In this document: positions 23,877 through 35,745 of the stretch, piece after piece | Numbering within the stretch: position 1 is the first letter of the stretch | Layout of the letters: every line of letters begins with the position of its first letter | NCBI GenBank assembly: GCA_016800925.1 | Contig: JABCPU010000024.1 | Coordinates: 302,365 to 366,364, forward strand | DNA length: 64,000 bases | Reading direction: 5' to 3' | From: Suillus spraguei | Taxonomy: Eukaryota > Basidiomycota > Agaricomycetes > Boletales > Suillaceae | Translations under genes and position numbers: made by a program | The notes under the pieces: model-generated | The model's database searches: none | What the model was told of the DNA's origin: nothing | What the model saw: only the letters and a program-made list of their open reading frames with translations

Positions 23877-23959
23877 CTCTGATTAATGTCCAAGCTGGCA
23901 TCACTGACATCTATGTCCGACATAGATGTCAGTGATGCTAGCTGGGACATTAATCAGAG
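23877..23959. repeat. 83-nt near-perfect inverted repeat (hairpin)
   Basis: Two 41-nt arms around a single C at 23918. The arms differ at two positions only (CCAAGCTGG against CCCAGCTAG when aligned). The left arm begins CTCTGATTAATGTCC and the right arm ends GGACATTAATCAGAG. It lies directly downstream of the nuclease-like relic at 23954-24964 and overlaps its last codons. Confidence 0.9.
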
Positions 23960-24964
23960 GTCGCCTTGCCCCTCAACTGTACTACCTATCTCTGGTGTTG
24001 TGTTTGGCGACATTGACATCGCGACCTCGACCATATATCTCAGACATTCCAAGACATGCCTTCGCGAGAGGCGAGAAAGGATCTGCTGATCTTGATGAGT
24101 CCCGAATGGGTGATTGTGACGAAAACCCATGTCGGATGTGACGCCATACACTGATGTGTTGGCTCTTCCACGTGCTTCTCGCAGCTGACGGATGGATAAA
24201 CTATGGGTTGAGGTAGTGCAGTAGCTACAGTGCCGTCCTTTTTAGCTTCAACAAGGAGAACAAGTGATTAAAAACGTTGTCGGTGGGCATCGGGAGGAAA
24301 TATGTTGGGGAGCACATGGCCAATTCCGTGGTCAACACGACCTCGGATGATTTTATTGTGGAAGGTAGAAGATATCAGCGGGTGGGTGAAGCCAACCTCC
24401 CATAGTTCTGAGTCGGTGATTGTGCGGCAGTCTCCGAGAGTCTCTGTCAAGATATCGAAATTGATACAAGATGTGAGATATTTTTGGGAGAGAAACCTAC
24501 CAGAATTGAGAATACCCCTAGAATAACAAGATCTATCGCTGTTCGGCAAATGACTTCACTGTCTCGCGAAAAGAGTTCTTTGTGAAGAGATAACAATGGT
24601 CCTGTAAGTTCGAGTTGAGTATCAGAGATCAGACTCACTGAAAGGAACTACTAGTATACTTACCAATATCAGCGGAGGTCATGGTCTCGTTAGATGGCCT
24701 GCCATTTGGCACCTCTTCTTCAATGGCCCAGAGATGAGGAGGGCTCAGGTCTCCGTCTTTCCACTGGAGATTAAATGCTGTTGCGACATTCCTAATAGTG
24801 TTGAAGTCCGTTGCTGCATAAGTAGCCCGCTCAGGCCCTGCCAACCCGGCGGCCCTGAATGAGGCAGACCTTGGCAAGGCGCGTAACTGCGCCGCAAGCG
24901 GTGGAACAAGCTGCTGTACTGCACTGAAAACGATATCGAATATTGACCGAGTGGGCACTGGCAT
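23954..24964 (-). pseudogene. PD-(D/E)XK nuclease-like protein, copy 2 (pseudogene)
   Basis: Paralogue of copy 1. The start at 24964 gives MPVPTRSIFDIVFSAVQQLV and NLQWKDGDLSPPHLWAIEEE, followed by introns at the same places as in copy 1. Then LHKELFSRDSEVICRTAIDL, RGRVDHGIGHVLP (the Asp strand) and the catalytic strand SLVLLVEAKKDG with an intact ExK. Directly before this strand a TAA (about 24271) replaces the Gln codon seen in copy 1 (RFQSL there). Downstream frames shift again before VYGVTSD-like and EVAMSMSPNTTPE segments. The core motif is intact but the gene cannot be translated through. Confidence 0.6.
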
Positions 24965-27420
24965 GATGTTTGAGGAGAAGTAAAGGACGAGTCAATTAAG
25001 GTCTGTTAGATAGTAGTTTTATGTTGTTTGCTGTTTGATGGCGACACTCTATAGGCTAGTGGCAGGCTCGCCGCCGAGTCTACTAATTAGTAACCTAAAA
25101 TGCCCTGCAGCCACACCTCTCTTTTGGTCCTCTAAGTCTGGACACCTCGTACCTCTTTTGAGACGCTCGCATTGTTGGCGATACGATCGCGATACCTAGT
25201 ACGCATGCTACCAGTCCCAGAGCTTCTTGGTTTTCGCTTCCTTTCTTTCGAGTCCTATCATCTTGGCCATCACTCATTTACTCACCGGTAGATCCCTTTC
25301 CCTTCAGCGTCTGCGTGACTACTACCATCCCGGCGTCCACTTAGTCTATCCGCGATGCTCCGAGTCGGCCGACGTCTGCAGGATTTGGGCACAGGTTCAC
25401 TTCACTTTTGACTGTAAACTTTTGTAAGCCTGCCATCAATCGATCTTCACCGACCGTTCGCATAGCTTGTTCTTCACAGAACGCTCTCATGTCCTCAATC
25501 ATCGCTGCCTATTTCACGCAGGTCCGCTCACCAATCTCAGCAAACACAATGCTCAGTTGACGGACTCCAGCATTCTGTCTGGCTTTGATGAGGCCACCGA
25601 ACTCCATCAGGCCGCACTATGTAGTACTCCTCAGTTATTCTCATCAAATCCGTGTCTCTACTTTGGTGACGCTGATTCGGGAAAGACGATGGGTATCTCG
25701 GGATTTGTCCACGCGACATTTTGTTGCCATTGGTCAAGCGAAGGGAGGGACTCTTATGCGTGGCTCCTGAGTCAGTTGTCACGGTTCGGCTTATTAAGCT
25801 CATCATGTCATGTTGTTCTTCATATCGCTCGAGGGCCACGAAGCAACAGTACGGGGTGCACTCGGTTGCGTGCTAAGGAGCAGTCTCGGTTTGAGGACAC
25901 CCAAAAGCTTGAACTGGCTAACCAGTCCGATAGCCACACGTCACAGATTGTATGACCAATAGCATGCGGTATGGCGGTACAGCACCCCATGGGCAGGAAT
26001 CCCCTTCATAACAGCTCGACAATACCCATATCAACTTTGTTCGGCGACGCCTGAAATGTAATTGCCAACACCTGCTGAATACAATTCAAGACTGAAAGCA
26101 GCCACTTAACGATATCCGATCGTCTTCATTCTCCACCAGAATAATACAATTCACAACCGAGAGCAACCGCTCAACGATATTCATATTTTCGGATTCGGCA
26201 GGACCTGGAAGTCTGGGGACGTCTGGGGAATGGCCACTTTGGCGATACTACTGCGACAAAGTCTGAGTCCAGTCCGGGGCACTGCGGACAGATAGTTCCA
26301 GCAGAATACGAATTCGTTTACGTGTTGTACATCTTCACCGACCGACCTGGCATTTATCGTTTGCTCCCTACTGAGAGACAGGTTTATGAACTTACTAGGT
26401 TCATGGGCAGAAAACCGGAACAGTGAGTAGATTGTATACCAGCAAGCTTCTACCCAAGATGAATAACTGGATTCGTGCAGGATTGGCGGGAAAGCTCGAT
26501 GTAGCATGTATCATCTAAGCTACATGCAATCGTTTCACTTATGTGCATGCTGGTATCGCATGGTAATCACGTGCCATGCATCCTTGTGGTCACCATCAGT
26601 AAATGTCGACTTGAATATTCCAGTGATTTAACGAGGTACTGCGTACCTCTCGGCTTGAACATAGTCAAGAACCTAGATAGGACATACTTAATGCATTCCA
26701 GCCAAACGCCGACCAAAGGATTATTGCCAAATCAGATGGTTTTTTTGCCGTTCACTTGTGTCATCGGTCTCGTTTCATGTTTAATCCATGATTCCACATC
26801 AAAAGATGAACTTGACAAGTTGAGTTTGATGTCCATCGAAAATATATGGATATGTACTTGGGAGACCAGTATGTCTAGACGCTCCGAAATAAGTCAGTTA
26901 TTTCAAGAACGCAGTTGGAAAGCAAGTGGACTCACGCTATGTCTTAAAACTCTCTGGGTCTCCCCCCTGGCCGAAATTACAGGAGATGGACTTCAACGAC
27001 AAGCACGGGGAGGAACGCTAGAAAATTTGTAGGTCACGATAATGATCGATCCATAAATTTAAGCCCCGAGACATGAACCCTCGTGCAGCCTTCATAAACA
27101 TTTTTCTCCGAGTGAATCACTGCCGTTCCTTTCGTCCTTGGCTGATAAAAAAAGAGATGTTCCTTCCTGACTTGATAGTTTTCGAAAGCCACCTAGCTTA
27201 CGCAGGTGCTGCGCTGCCTTTCATGCGCCATATTGACGCGATGATTGTTTTTGAAGCGTGGCCTTCTGCGCCACTAACAATAAAGGGCGCAGGATAAGAG
27301 TAGATATGTGAAAAGAGTGGTGAAATGACAAGGGATGACGAGATGTCTTTCTTCTGGGATGTGATGTCAGAATTGCCATAGTTAACTTGATACATCAATG
27401 CGGAACAAACGCTGCAAATG
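24965..27420 (+). other. Gene-poor stretch of about 2.4 kb
   Basis: Uninterrupted frames at 25467-25955 (+), 26541-27032 (+) and 26181-26507 (-) show no domain, signal peptide or repeat that I recognise, and I do not call them genes. An imperfect direct repeat of about 45 bp lies at 26076-26120 and 26140-26185 (shared ATACAATTCA and CAACGATAT-type blocks). Confidence 0.4.
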
Positions 27421-28759
27421 TCAGGCAGATGCTACGACACTGTCAGTCCGTCCAGGTGATGTGTTAAGACCTGAAAGAGGTGCTAAATCCAACCCAGAAA
27501 CAGCACATCTGAGGGCTCTGTCCCAAGCTTCCTCGACCCGATATCCTCCCGCTCTCATGATTCCTTCACGATCCTTCCTTACCGCATCACTGTACATATC
27601 GTCATACTGATCCCGGGCCGTGTAGAGATCCTCGTAAGCATACCAATCGTCCTGCAAGGGAACGTGTGGTGGATCTGGAATGACAGTGCTTTGAGCAGCA
27701 CGCGCACGCAGGAGCTGGGCATTGCTTCTTAGAACAGTTGTGGTAGTAGAACGAGCAGATGATCTCTTCATGGCTTCGGCGCGAGATTTGGCGATGACCT
27801 TCGCAGCACTCTTTGTGCTGGTCTCGAGGCGATCGATGATCTCGCGTTGGGCTGTTTCTCGTTCCTCACGCTCTATCTCCTGTTCTCTTCGCAGCTCGAG
27901 TGCACGTTGTTCTTTCTCCTGGCGTTCTAACTCTTCTTGTTCCTTCAAAGCTTGTGCGTATTGTTCTTCTCGCTGAACGTTGAGTTCTATAAGAGCTGCG
28001 TTTTCTCTCCGATGAGCGAGTATCCGAGCTTCGGTCTCAAGAATGTCGACGTCATTGATGAGGTTGAAAGCTTAATAGCATGAGTACATTGTAACATCGT
28101 CAAAGATAAAACACTCACTGATATCTTCCACCTCTTCAAGATAATCATTATAGGAGTGGAGATCAATGAAGTCCTCGCGTCGTTTGTTGAATCTAGCTGT
28201 CGTGATGAAGTTCAGTCCTTGATACAAATGTAGGTTTACTCACTCCTTGGCTATTCGTCTGCGCACGGCAATTTCTTTTTCCACAGTAAGATCCTCAAAA
28301 GTCTGCGGGGTGAATGCAAGTTTTCGTAGGATCTTTTGGCAGATAGGACACGGGGCGGGTCCCAAAGTGAACAAGCGGTCGATGCAAGACTCGCACCTAC
28401 AGCATATTTGCATCAGCTTGAGTTTTTATGCGAACTTAGATGCACACATTTTGTGGTAACAGGAGCTGACCAGAAGACGGAGCTTGGGGTTTAAGTACCG
28501 ATCAGACTTGCACACAGGGCATTGGTCATCCATAGACTTGTGATGTGTTAGTGAGTAGGTTCAACGGATAGAGACTACGACCTACGAAATATTCAGTGGT
28601 TCGCCCTGATGCATCTTTAACACCCCCACTGAAAAGAGTGGAAGATGTGCTCTGAACTTGAGGTGTGCTGGAGCGAGCGGTGTGTGCATTGGATGTTATA
28701 CCACCTTTCCGGACGGTCTTTCCTTTCAACCAGCCGCCTACGTTAGCGCGATTTGACAT
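27421..28759 (-). CDS. TFB3: TFIIH/CDK-activating kinase assembly factor MAT1 (Tfb3)
   Basis: RING-finger subunit that bridges the CAK kinase module to core TFIIH in transcription and nucleotide-excision repair. Exon 1 (start 28759) has a basic, Ser/Thr-rich leader, MSNRANVGGWLKGKTVRK. The next exons give the RING: CPVCKSDRYLNPKLRLLVSS, CYHKMCESCIDRLF and PCPIC. The MAT1 signature follows: LAFTPQTFEDLTVEKEIAVR and FNKRREDFIDLHSYNDYLEE. A long coiled coil (about 27760-27980, rich in E, R, Q and A) comes next, and then a C-terminal region that contacts cyclin and kinase, ending at 27421 with GRTDSVVASA. Length and domain order are normal. Confidence 0.95.
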
Positions 28760-29744
28760 GGCTTATAGATAAAAAAAAAGTAAACGGGTTATTGACACTA
28801 GGGCGTGAAGGAAGTGATGCTGTGCAGTTTTTGTCAAACACGTGTATTTCATAATACACAGGGGTCTACTACTAGTCCCAGTACTAATCGTAATGGTTCT
28901 CCGACCACAGTCACAACTACTACATCCTACGTAGCACTGACCTAGGTAGAATATTTTATAGTCCTTTGTGCTAGAACTCTTCTACTATGACTGGGTTGAC
29001 ATCCCTGCATAGAATTCCAAAGACTTTGCAGGGATTACCTTGGCCCTACTAGCAAGCGGCCAATGGGAAGACTGTTGTTTTATTCATTACAATGTTCAGG
29101 GTTTTCAAGTTAACTAAAGTGCTGACGCCATCATACAACACTGTTATTACACGATACTCAATTATAAACTGTTTTCGACGGATCATTCAGACATACCTGT
29201 TATATGGTAAAAGAGAGAGAAAAGTATCCGAACAGTCGACCGGACGTCCAGAGCTTCATTTGTTTCAAGGTGAGTTGTGGCACGAGCGCTTGAGGACCCA
29301 AAAAGGTCAAAAGTAATATAAACCAGACTGAAGCCGAGCACTCGCTCGGTTACACGTCACGGGGCAACCGACGGGGCAACGCTTGTCAGGATATTCAAGT
29401 TCTGTGAACTTCTGTCTCAGCAACCGTCATATCCTACTTAGAACCGCACTCACGCTTCACTTGTCGTCCTTCCTTCCCTGCCTTTCTAATAATACGAGGC
29501 CTACCCAGGCCTATCTGTACGCCTTTGGCTTCGCTAAGCTTGCCATCTCCTCTCAAACATTCATTTAGCGTATCCTCACATCGATTTTCTCTATCAAACT
29601 TTCGCGATTACACCCCCGGCAGGGTGGAAAAGAAATTATCAATCTTTTTGTTTTTTTTAAGTCCGTCACTTTTATATCATCCTGCTTTATTATCACGCCA
29701 TAACGTTTAACCTCCAGTTCTTCATATCGTGCTTCAGTGAAAGG
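28760..29744 (+). promoter_or_regulatory. Promoter and long leader of the PKA gene
   Basis: Nearly 1 kb without a supported gene, between the divergent starts of TFB3 (28759) and PKA (29745). It contains CACGTCACGGGG at 29355, related to a cAMP-response element, and long CT-rich tracts just upstream of the PKA start (29480-29700), as common in highly expressed basidiomycete genes. No binding factor can be assigned. Confidence 0.35.
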
Positions 29745-31196
29745 ATGCACGATTCTGTAATGCAATCCTCCAATTCAACCTCATTCACCGCCCCAAGTGG
29801 TGCAACTGGCAACTCACTTGATGCCCGATTATTTCGTGAATCACAGGCCATGATTGGCCAAGGGCCTATCACCCCTCCTATCTCTCCTGGCCACAACGAA
29901 GATAAGCAAGAACTCGAACACACAACAAATTATCTCCCAGAACAAGTTCAACACACCACCTTTACCGTCAACACTTCTACTCCAATGTGGCAGCAGCCAC
30001 AGATTCCTGTGCTAGCTCCGCAACCTAAATCACCCCCAAAACCTCCTGCGAGGTTGTTAGAGGATGAAGCAGTTCATGTAGAGAGACGGGGTGTGCTTAG
30101 GTTGCTCGATTTCGAGGTCAAAGGTGCCCTCGGTTTGTGTCTGCATCTTTCCAAAATCACCACTTCCTTACTGTTGGTTTGGCAGGTACCGGTACTTTTG
30201 GGAGAGTGCTCTTAGTCCGCCTCAAGACGGCGAATTCAGGGTCTCAAAATATTTTTGCAATGAAGGTCTTGCGCAAAACCGAAATCGTACGCCTCCGCCA
30301 GGTTGAACACGTCAACGCAGAGCGTTATATTCTCTCACGTGTGCGGCATCCATTCGTAGTGGATTTGTTTGCAACCTTTCAAGACAGTCTCAACATTTAC
30401 ATGTTGATGTCTTATGTTCCTGGTGGTGAACTGTTTACCCATCTCCGACGGGCGGGCCGTTTCACTCCCGACGTCACTCGATTCTATCTCGCTAACATCA
30501 TCCTCGCCCTCCAGTATTTACACTCCTTTAACATCATATATCGTGATCTCAAGCCCGAAAATCTACTTCTCGACTCTCGAGGCTATCTCCGACTCACTGA
30601 TTTTGGTTTTGCAAAGATTGTCGATGACCGTACCTGGACCCTTTGTGGTACGCCTGAGTACCTTGCCCCCGAAATCATCCAGTCAGATGGTCACGGAAAA
30701 GCCGCAGATTGGTGGGCATGCGGTGTCTTGTGTTACGAGATGCTTGTCGGCTACCCACCATTCTTTGATGAGACCGCCTACGGTATCTACGAGAAAATCC
30801 TTCGAGGCAATATTAATTGGCCACGCACTATGGATCGGCTTTCTAAAGAACTGATCAGAGCGTTCTTACATCCTGACCGAAGTAAACGTCTTGGTAATAT
30901 GATAGGCGGACCACAAGACATTCTTCACCATCCTTGGTTCCGAGGCGTTGATTGGGAAGCTTTGGAACGGTGTGAAATCAAGGTGAGGAGCATTGTCAAC
31001 TACCTTGAACCTTAATTTTACCTCCACCGACAAGGCACCGATCATCCCACACACAACGTCACTGGATGATACTCGTCATTTCTTGAATCTCCCTCACCCA
31101 ACCCTCGAAGACATGCCCGGACTTGTCATGGAAGAAGCCCCTCCTCCTCTCCATCGGCGCTTTGACCCTATAACATATCAGTTCCTTGAATTCTAA
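29745..31196 (+). CDS. cAMP-dependent protein kinase catalytic subunit
   Basis: AGC-family Ser/Thr kinase acting downstream of cAMP. Start 29745 with a long Ser/Thr/Pro/Gln-rich N-terminal extension (about 110 residues, ending LLEDEAVHVERRGV), as in fungal PKA. An intron (about 30134-30184) splits the glycine loop GTGTFGRV. Next come AMKVLRK (ATP Lys), HVNAERYILSRVRHPFVV, YRDLKPENLLLD, TDFGFAKIV, activation loop RTWTLCGTPEYLAPE and DWWACGVLCYEMLVGYPPFF. A last intron (about 30981-31030) precedes the C-tail, which ends ITYQFLEF, matching the conserved hydrophobic FxxF end of PKA. All kinase motifs are intact. Confidence 0.95.
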
Positions 31197-31653
31197 TCCG
31201 AGAACCCTGATTATTTATCGCTGCTCGACTGTCAGCTGATCTATAGCATAAACATTTCTCCATCTGTTTCTACCTGATTTTTCTTGCCTCTCTTTCACAG
31301 CTTCCTTCTGTGTCCTTAGTTACCTCTGCATAGGATATCATCGGTGAGCCACACAACCGATACCTTCTGTTTTATCGTTCTGTTCTCCATCTCGAATGTA
31401 GCTTTGATCTGCCATATGTTGTATCATTCCTGTCGTGTTTGTATTGAGCCACCAAACGTCTTGAAATTATTATTTAATCTTGAATTTCGAACTGTAGATT
31501 GGCTGGGTTCCTTCCGCACTTACATGTAATCGGAGCCTTCTAGGTCTTTGATTTGTGTGACGATGTTATTTGTCCTTGTTGAATCCTAAAGCCACCTGCA
31601 GTTTGTGCCAGTGACTTTAATGCAGTGAAAAGAAAAAGTTTCCCAAAACTACA
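31197..31653 (+). other. Spacer between PKA and SSF1
   Basis: No gene seen. It holds the PKA 3' UTR and the SSF1 promoter. Confidence 0.5.
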
Positions 31654-33153
31654 ATGGCTCGCAGACGCAAAAATCGCACACATTTGAAGGGTGCAGGGGC
31701 AACTGCACTGCACGCGAACGATGGTGCACCTAAGTCCTTCATCATCAAACATGGACAAGTAGGTTCTTCTGTCACGCAGCTCGTTCGCGATCTGCGAAAA
31801 GTTATGGAACCAAATACGGCGAGTCGTCTGAAGGTGAGCCCGACCCATCTTGTGTTCCAAACGTCTTTGAGTATCTCAATACAGGAACGTAACCGTAACA
31901 AATTAAAAGACTACCTGACTATGGCTCCTACGCTGGGGGTCACGCATTTGCTGGCTCTTACTGTCACAGACGTCGCCCCCTCTCTGCGCATAGTTCGACT
32001 CCCTGCGGGACCTACTCTTAGCTTCCGCGTAGAACGATACAGCTTGATGAAAGACATCTTGAAAACTTCTCGATCCTCACGAAGCATGGGGATGGAATAT
32101 CTTACTGCCCCATTGGTAAGCGACATATTGCGGCTTCGAGCGTCAGTCTTATGCGACCATGATAACTTTGTAGGTCGTCCTCGCTTCCTTCCCTCAGCCC
32201 TCTCCCGAAACACCCCCACATCTTCCACTTCTCATGAAATCTTTCCAATCTCTCTTCCCTCCACTATCCCCAAACTCAATGTCACTCTCCAATTGCCGTC
32301 GGATCGTCCTGATAGCATACAACCCCGACAGAGGAACCGTCGACTTCAGACATTATGTTATCACTGTAAAACCATACGGCGTCTCGAAGCGCGTCCGACG
32401 CGTGCTAGAAGGTGCCCCAAAAAAATCATCGGCTAATCTCACTAATGGGTTCTTGGACCTCGGAAACGAGAAGGATGTCGCGGACTTCTTGCTTAGAAAA
32501 AGAGGGGAGCCTAGCCCAGGGAGCGACGGATATGAGTCTGCAGCATCATCAGCTTCGAGTGCTGCTGGTGATGACGGGGACGCGGTGTCGTTGGCAGATG
32601 ATTATGTTGGGCGGAATAACAAGAAGGGTCAAAAAAAGGCTGTTCGACTGAGTGAAGTTGGCCCGAGGATGGAACTCAGACTGATTAAAATTTCTGAAGG
32701 CGTTCCAGGGAAGGAAGGCACTGTGCTGTATCATGAATTTGGTGCGTTGCAAATCAATCACATCATAACGCAAGGTTAAACTGATCGTTTTATCATGTAG
32801 TCAAAAAATCCAAGGCCGAAGCTGCTGCACTCAAGGCTTCTCATGTCGCTAAGGAGAGATTGCGAAAGCAGAGAAGGGAGGAACAAGAGAGCAACGTGCG
32901 ACGGAAGAAAGCAGAAAAAGAAAAAGGGTCGCAAAAGAACCAAGAGGATTCTGATGAGGAAGCAAGTGACGCTGAGGCTGACGAATCTGGTCAGGAAGCT
33001 CATGATGAATGGGATGAAGACGAGGAGGTAAGTGAAGTAGGTGGCAGCGATGACGAACATAGCAACGAACCAGGGAGCGATGAAGAGGAAAGTGAGGATG
33101 AGCCAGAAGAGAGGCCGCCTACCAAGAAAGTTCGAATACGAGGAAAACGGTGA
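31654..33153 (+). CDS. SSF1: Brix-domain ribosome biogenesis factor SSF1/Peter Pan
   Basis: Nucleolar factor for 27S pre-rRNA processing in 60S subunit assembly. Start MARRRKNRTHLKGAG. The Brix domain begins PKSFIIKHGQVGSSVTQLVR, then LKDYLTMAPTLGVTHLLALT and LPAGPTLSFRVERYSLMKDI, followed by FPPLSPNSMSLSNCRRIVLI and DRGTVDFRHYVITVKPYG, and GPRMELRLIKISEG. Four introns keep frame. The C-terminus is a Lys/Glu coiled coil (KERLRKQRREEQE) and a long acidic DE/S-rich tail ending KKVRIRGKR at 33153. Length of roughly 420 residues is normal. Confidence 0.94.
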
Positions 33154-33914
33154 ACTATGGAGCAATATTTCTCATGTTGGAGTATATTCACGATGATTCA
33201 ACCCTGTGTGGGGGATACAATGTGTATGGAGATCGGACAACAACTGGTGATACGATCACCACTGCCTTAAGCACCGTTTAGACCCTCAGGAGCGCCTGGC
33301 CTTCAGATCATATACAAGAAGCTTGTATTCAAAGTGTACGGGGTTGAGAGTTGTGGACACATGAATCATTAAATTCAATCAGCGTAGATCACAGAAATGA
33401 GATCGTCATCGAATTATGTAAATAGACAGGCTATGATCATACCAACGAAGAAAATAAGACAATCTGTAGTTTGTACTGTAGAAGAAACCAGACAAGTTTA
33501 CTAGGCGTACTAGCATATGCGGGACTCGGACTGTAGGTGGGGGCCTTCAACTTCTTGGGAATAACTCCAGGCCGTAGGGGACAATGAAGGAGGCCGTTGT
33601 CGTTTGATGCGTTGTCGAGATATGGTCGTAGGGGACCTCTGGCTTATCGAACAGGATACATATTGGTGCGTAGTAGGTGCCGGGCCTTCAACCTCGTGGA
33701 TAGTATAACTCCACGTCGTAGGGGACAGCGAGGGAGGCCATTAGGTGCCGGGTCGTAGGAGACCTATGACACCATAGACGTGTTGGAAGCGATGCATCAT
33801 TGAAATTCTGATGCTGAAACATCAGTAAGAGAGGTAAGAGTATGAGTGGACCACTCACTATTCGTAGACGCTGTGGGGCTTAGCTGCTGCTAGGATGTCA
33901 ATGCGGTGATCGTG
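33154..33914 (+). other. Gene-free stretch with short diverged repeats
   Basis: No gene. From 33541 to 33770 an element related to GTCGTAGGGGAC recurs four times (about 33571, 33625, 33715, 33760), and a longer block (GGGCCTTCAACCT...ATAACTCCA...GGGGACA) occurs twice, at 33541 and 33681. Confidence 0.5.
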
Positions 33915-35745
33915 CTAGTGTGGTGTGATGTGGCCGACGTTTGGGTGACTGCGAGGGACCATTGTCGAGAATAGGAGGTTCCATATTTCGAAGTACGGTT
34001 TTGATAGCATCGTCGTGTAGGGAGAGTCGTAGTTGAAATTCCGAGGATTGATAGTTTCAATATCTTGGAGTAGGGTGACGGCAGTGTTGCGGCGCAAGTG
34101 CCGGTGACTGGGACTGTCGTTAAGGCGATTATGTAGCATGCGTGTCGATGACTGAGAGGCATCATCACCAAGAATATGAGCGTCTGATTTGTGCAGTAGA
34201 GCGTTAATAGCGTGGTTGCCATCGAGAGCAAGCGCTTCTGATTTGTGCAGTAGAGTGGCAATAGCGTGGTTGTTGTCGAGAGCAAGAGCGTCGATAGCAG
34301 AGTTTTTGTCGAAAGTAAGAGACTCTGACTTTTGCAGTAGAGCGTCGAGAGTGTGGTTACCGTCGAGAGTAAGAACTTTTGATTGTTGCAGTAGAGCGTC
34401 AATAGCATGATCGTGCAGAGAAAGAGTTGCCATTTTTCGAATTAGGTCATCGATAGCGTGGTTGCCGTCGGGAGCAAGAGCTTTTGATTTTTGCAAAGCA
34501 TCGAGAGCGTGGTTGTCGAGAGTAAGAGCCTCTAGTTTTTGTGGTAAAGCGTCGATAGCGTGGTCGTGCAGAGAAAGGACTGCCATTTTTCGAATTAGAT
34601 AATCGATGGTGTGGTCATGATTTAATTCAGGCTGATATTTCGATGACTGAGGAGAACCACTGTCGGGATGTGGCCGAAGAGTTGACAAATGAGAGTGTAC
34701 ATCGTCGAGAGAGATATGTGAAATGTGAGGCAGTACATTGTCGAGAAAGATGGTGGAAGTGTGAGAGGGTACGTTGTCGAGAGAAAGAGTCGAAGTCTGA
34801 GACGCTACATTGTCGAGAAAGATAGTTAAAGTGTGAGACGGTACATTGTCGAGAGGAGTTGAAGTCCGAGACGCTACATTATCGAGAAAGATAGTTGAAG
34901 CGTGAGACGATACATTGTTGAGAGAAAGAGTTGAAGTCCGAGACGCTACATTGTCGAGAAAGATAGTTGAATTGTGAGACGGTACAATGTCGAGAGAAAG
35001 AGTTAAAATGTGAGAGGGCACATCTTCGAGGAAAAGAGCTGCCATTCCTCGGATTAGACTGTTGATAGCGTGAGGGTCGTATCCTACGTGCAAGATTTGT
35101 TCAGGTTCATCGTCTGTAAGGCACAGTGCTATAGCCTGACAGTCGTCCTACACACCCAAATATTAGTTGACACAAGTGAGAAAGAAACACGCTACTTCTT
35201 ACCTCACAGAGAGTGCTTTCGTCACCAAGCGACTCTAAGTCGAGGTCTGTGGCTTCTGAGATGCAGTCGCTGGAAAAGACATCCTTGTCCAAGTCCTCAT
35301 CGCGGACCATGAGTGTCGTGTCAGAATCAGCTGTCGATAAGCCTTCCGTGGAACCGTCGAAGGCGGGTTCAGTTGATTCAATCACTGCGCACGATGAGGA
35401 TGACTGAGCTGGTGCCCCAGAAGCTTTGGTTGTTGCGATAGCCTTATCCACAGTAAGGTCGTCAGCGAACGGTGCGTTGGGCTCGGCGGTATTTTCGACG
35501 TCCTTGTGAGCGGGGACGTATTGAAAATCGTCGCTGAGGAATTGTCGAGCAGCTTTAGCAGTAGCTAGAAGAAGGACAGCTGTCGAGGTGCAGACAGTGG
35601 ATGTAACAAGACCGATGGAGACCTTTTCTGATTTGGATACGACCTTAATAGTGCGGTCGATGGCGATTTCTTTGAAGAAATAGGCTGTAAGATAGCCTTG
35701 CATAGCGATGCGGGCGGCACGAGTCATGGTGGCGGTGGAGATCAT
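33915..35745 (-). CDS. Tandem-repeat protein with one TM segment, unknown function
   Basis: Two exons (35745-35203 and 35147-33915) joined by a 55-nt intron; about 591 residues. The N-terminal exon starts MISTATMTRAARIAMQGYL and holds one hydrophobic segment (LVTSTVCTSTAVLLLATA), then an acidic, Ser/Thr-rich linker. Exon 2 carries two repeat types. Type 1 is a 12-residue unit of the form LDNVASRTSTLS/LDNVPSHTSTIF, about nine copies (35020-34690). Type 2 is a 17-18-residue unit of the form LDGNHAIDALLQKSEALA, about seven copies (34600-34160). I know no family with this architecture. The regular Leu/His/Asp spacing suggests a beta-solenoid or helical stack, which is inference only. Confidence 0.7.
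34160..34610 (-). repeat. Coding repeat type 2 (about 51-54 bp units)
   Basis: Tandem units encoding variants of HAIDALLQKSEALALDGN, interspersed with two copies of a longer unit, IRKMATLSLHDHAIDALL. Confidence 0.75.
34690..35045 (-). repeat. Coding repeat type 1 (36-bp units)
   Basis: About nine tandem 36-bp units encoding variants of LDNVPSHTSTIF and LDNVASRTSTLS in alternation, so the higher-order unit is 72 bp. One unit is a residue short (RTSTP). Confidence 0.8.

Noticed and set aside
25467..25955. 162-residue plus-strand frame
   Set aside because: No recognisable domain, repeats or exon context; composition is unremarkable for chance.
26541..27032. 163-residue plus-strand frame
   Set aside because: No start context, domain or splice logic; likely chance in decayed DNA.
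33890..34408. Long minus-strand frame in a second frame over the repeat gene (LLSTVTTLSTLYC-type repeats)
   Set aside because: Shadow of the 33915-35745 repeat gene; repeats keep other frames open too.
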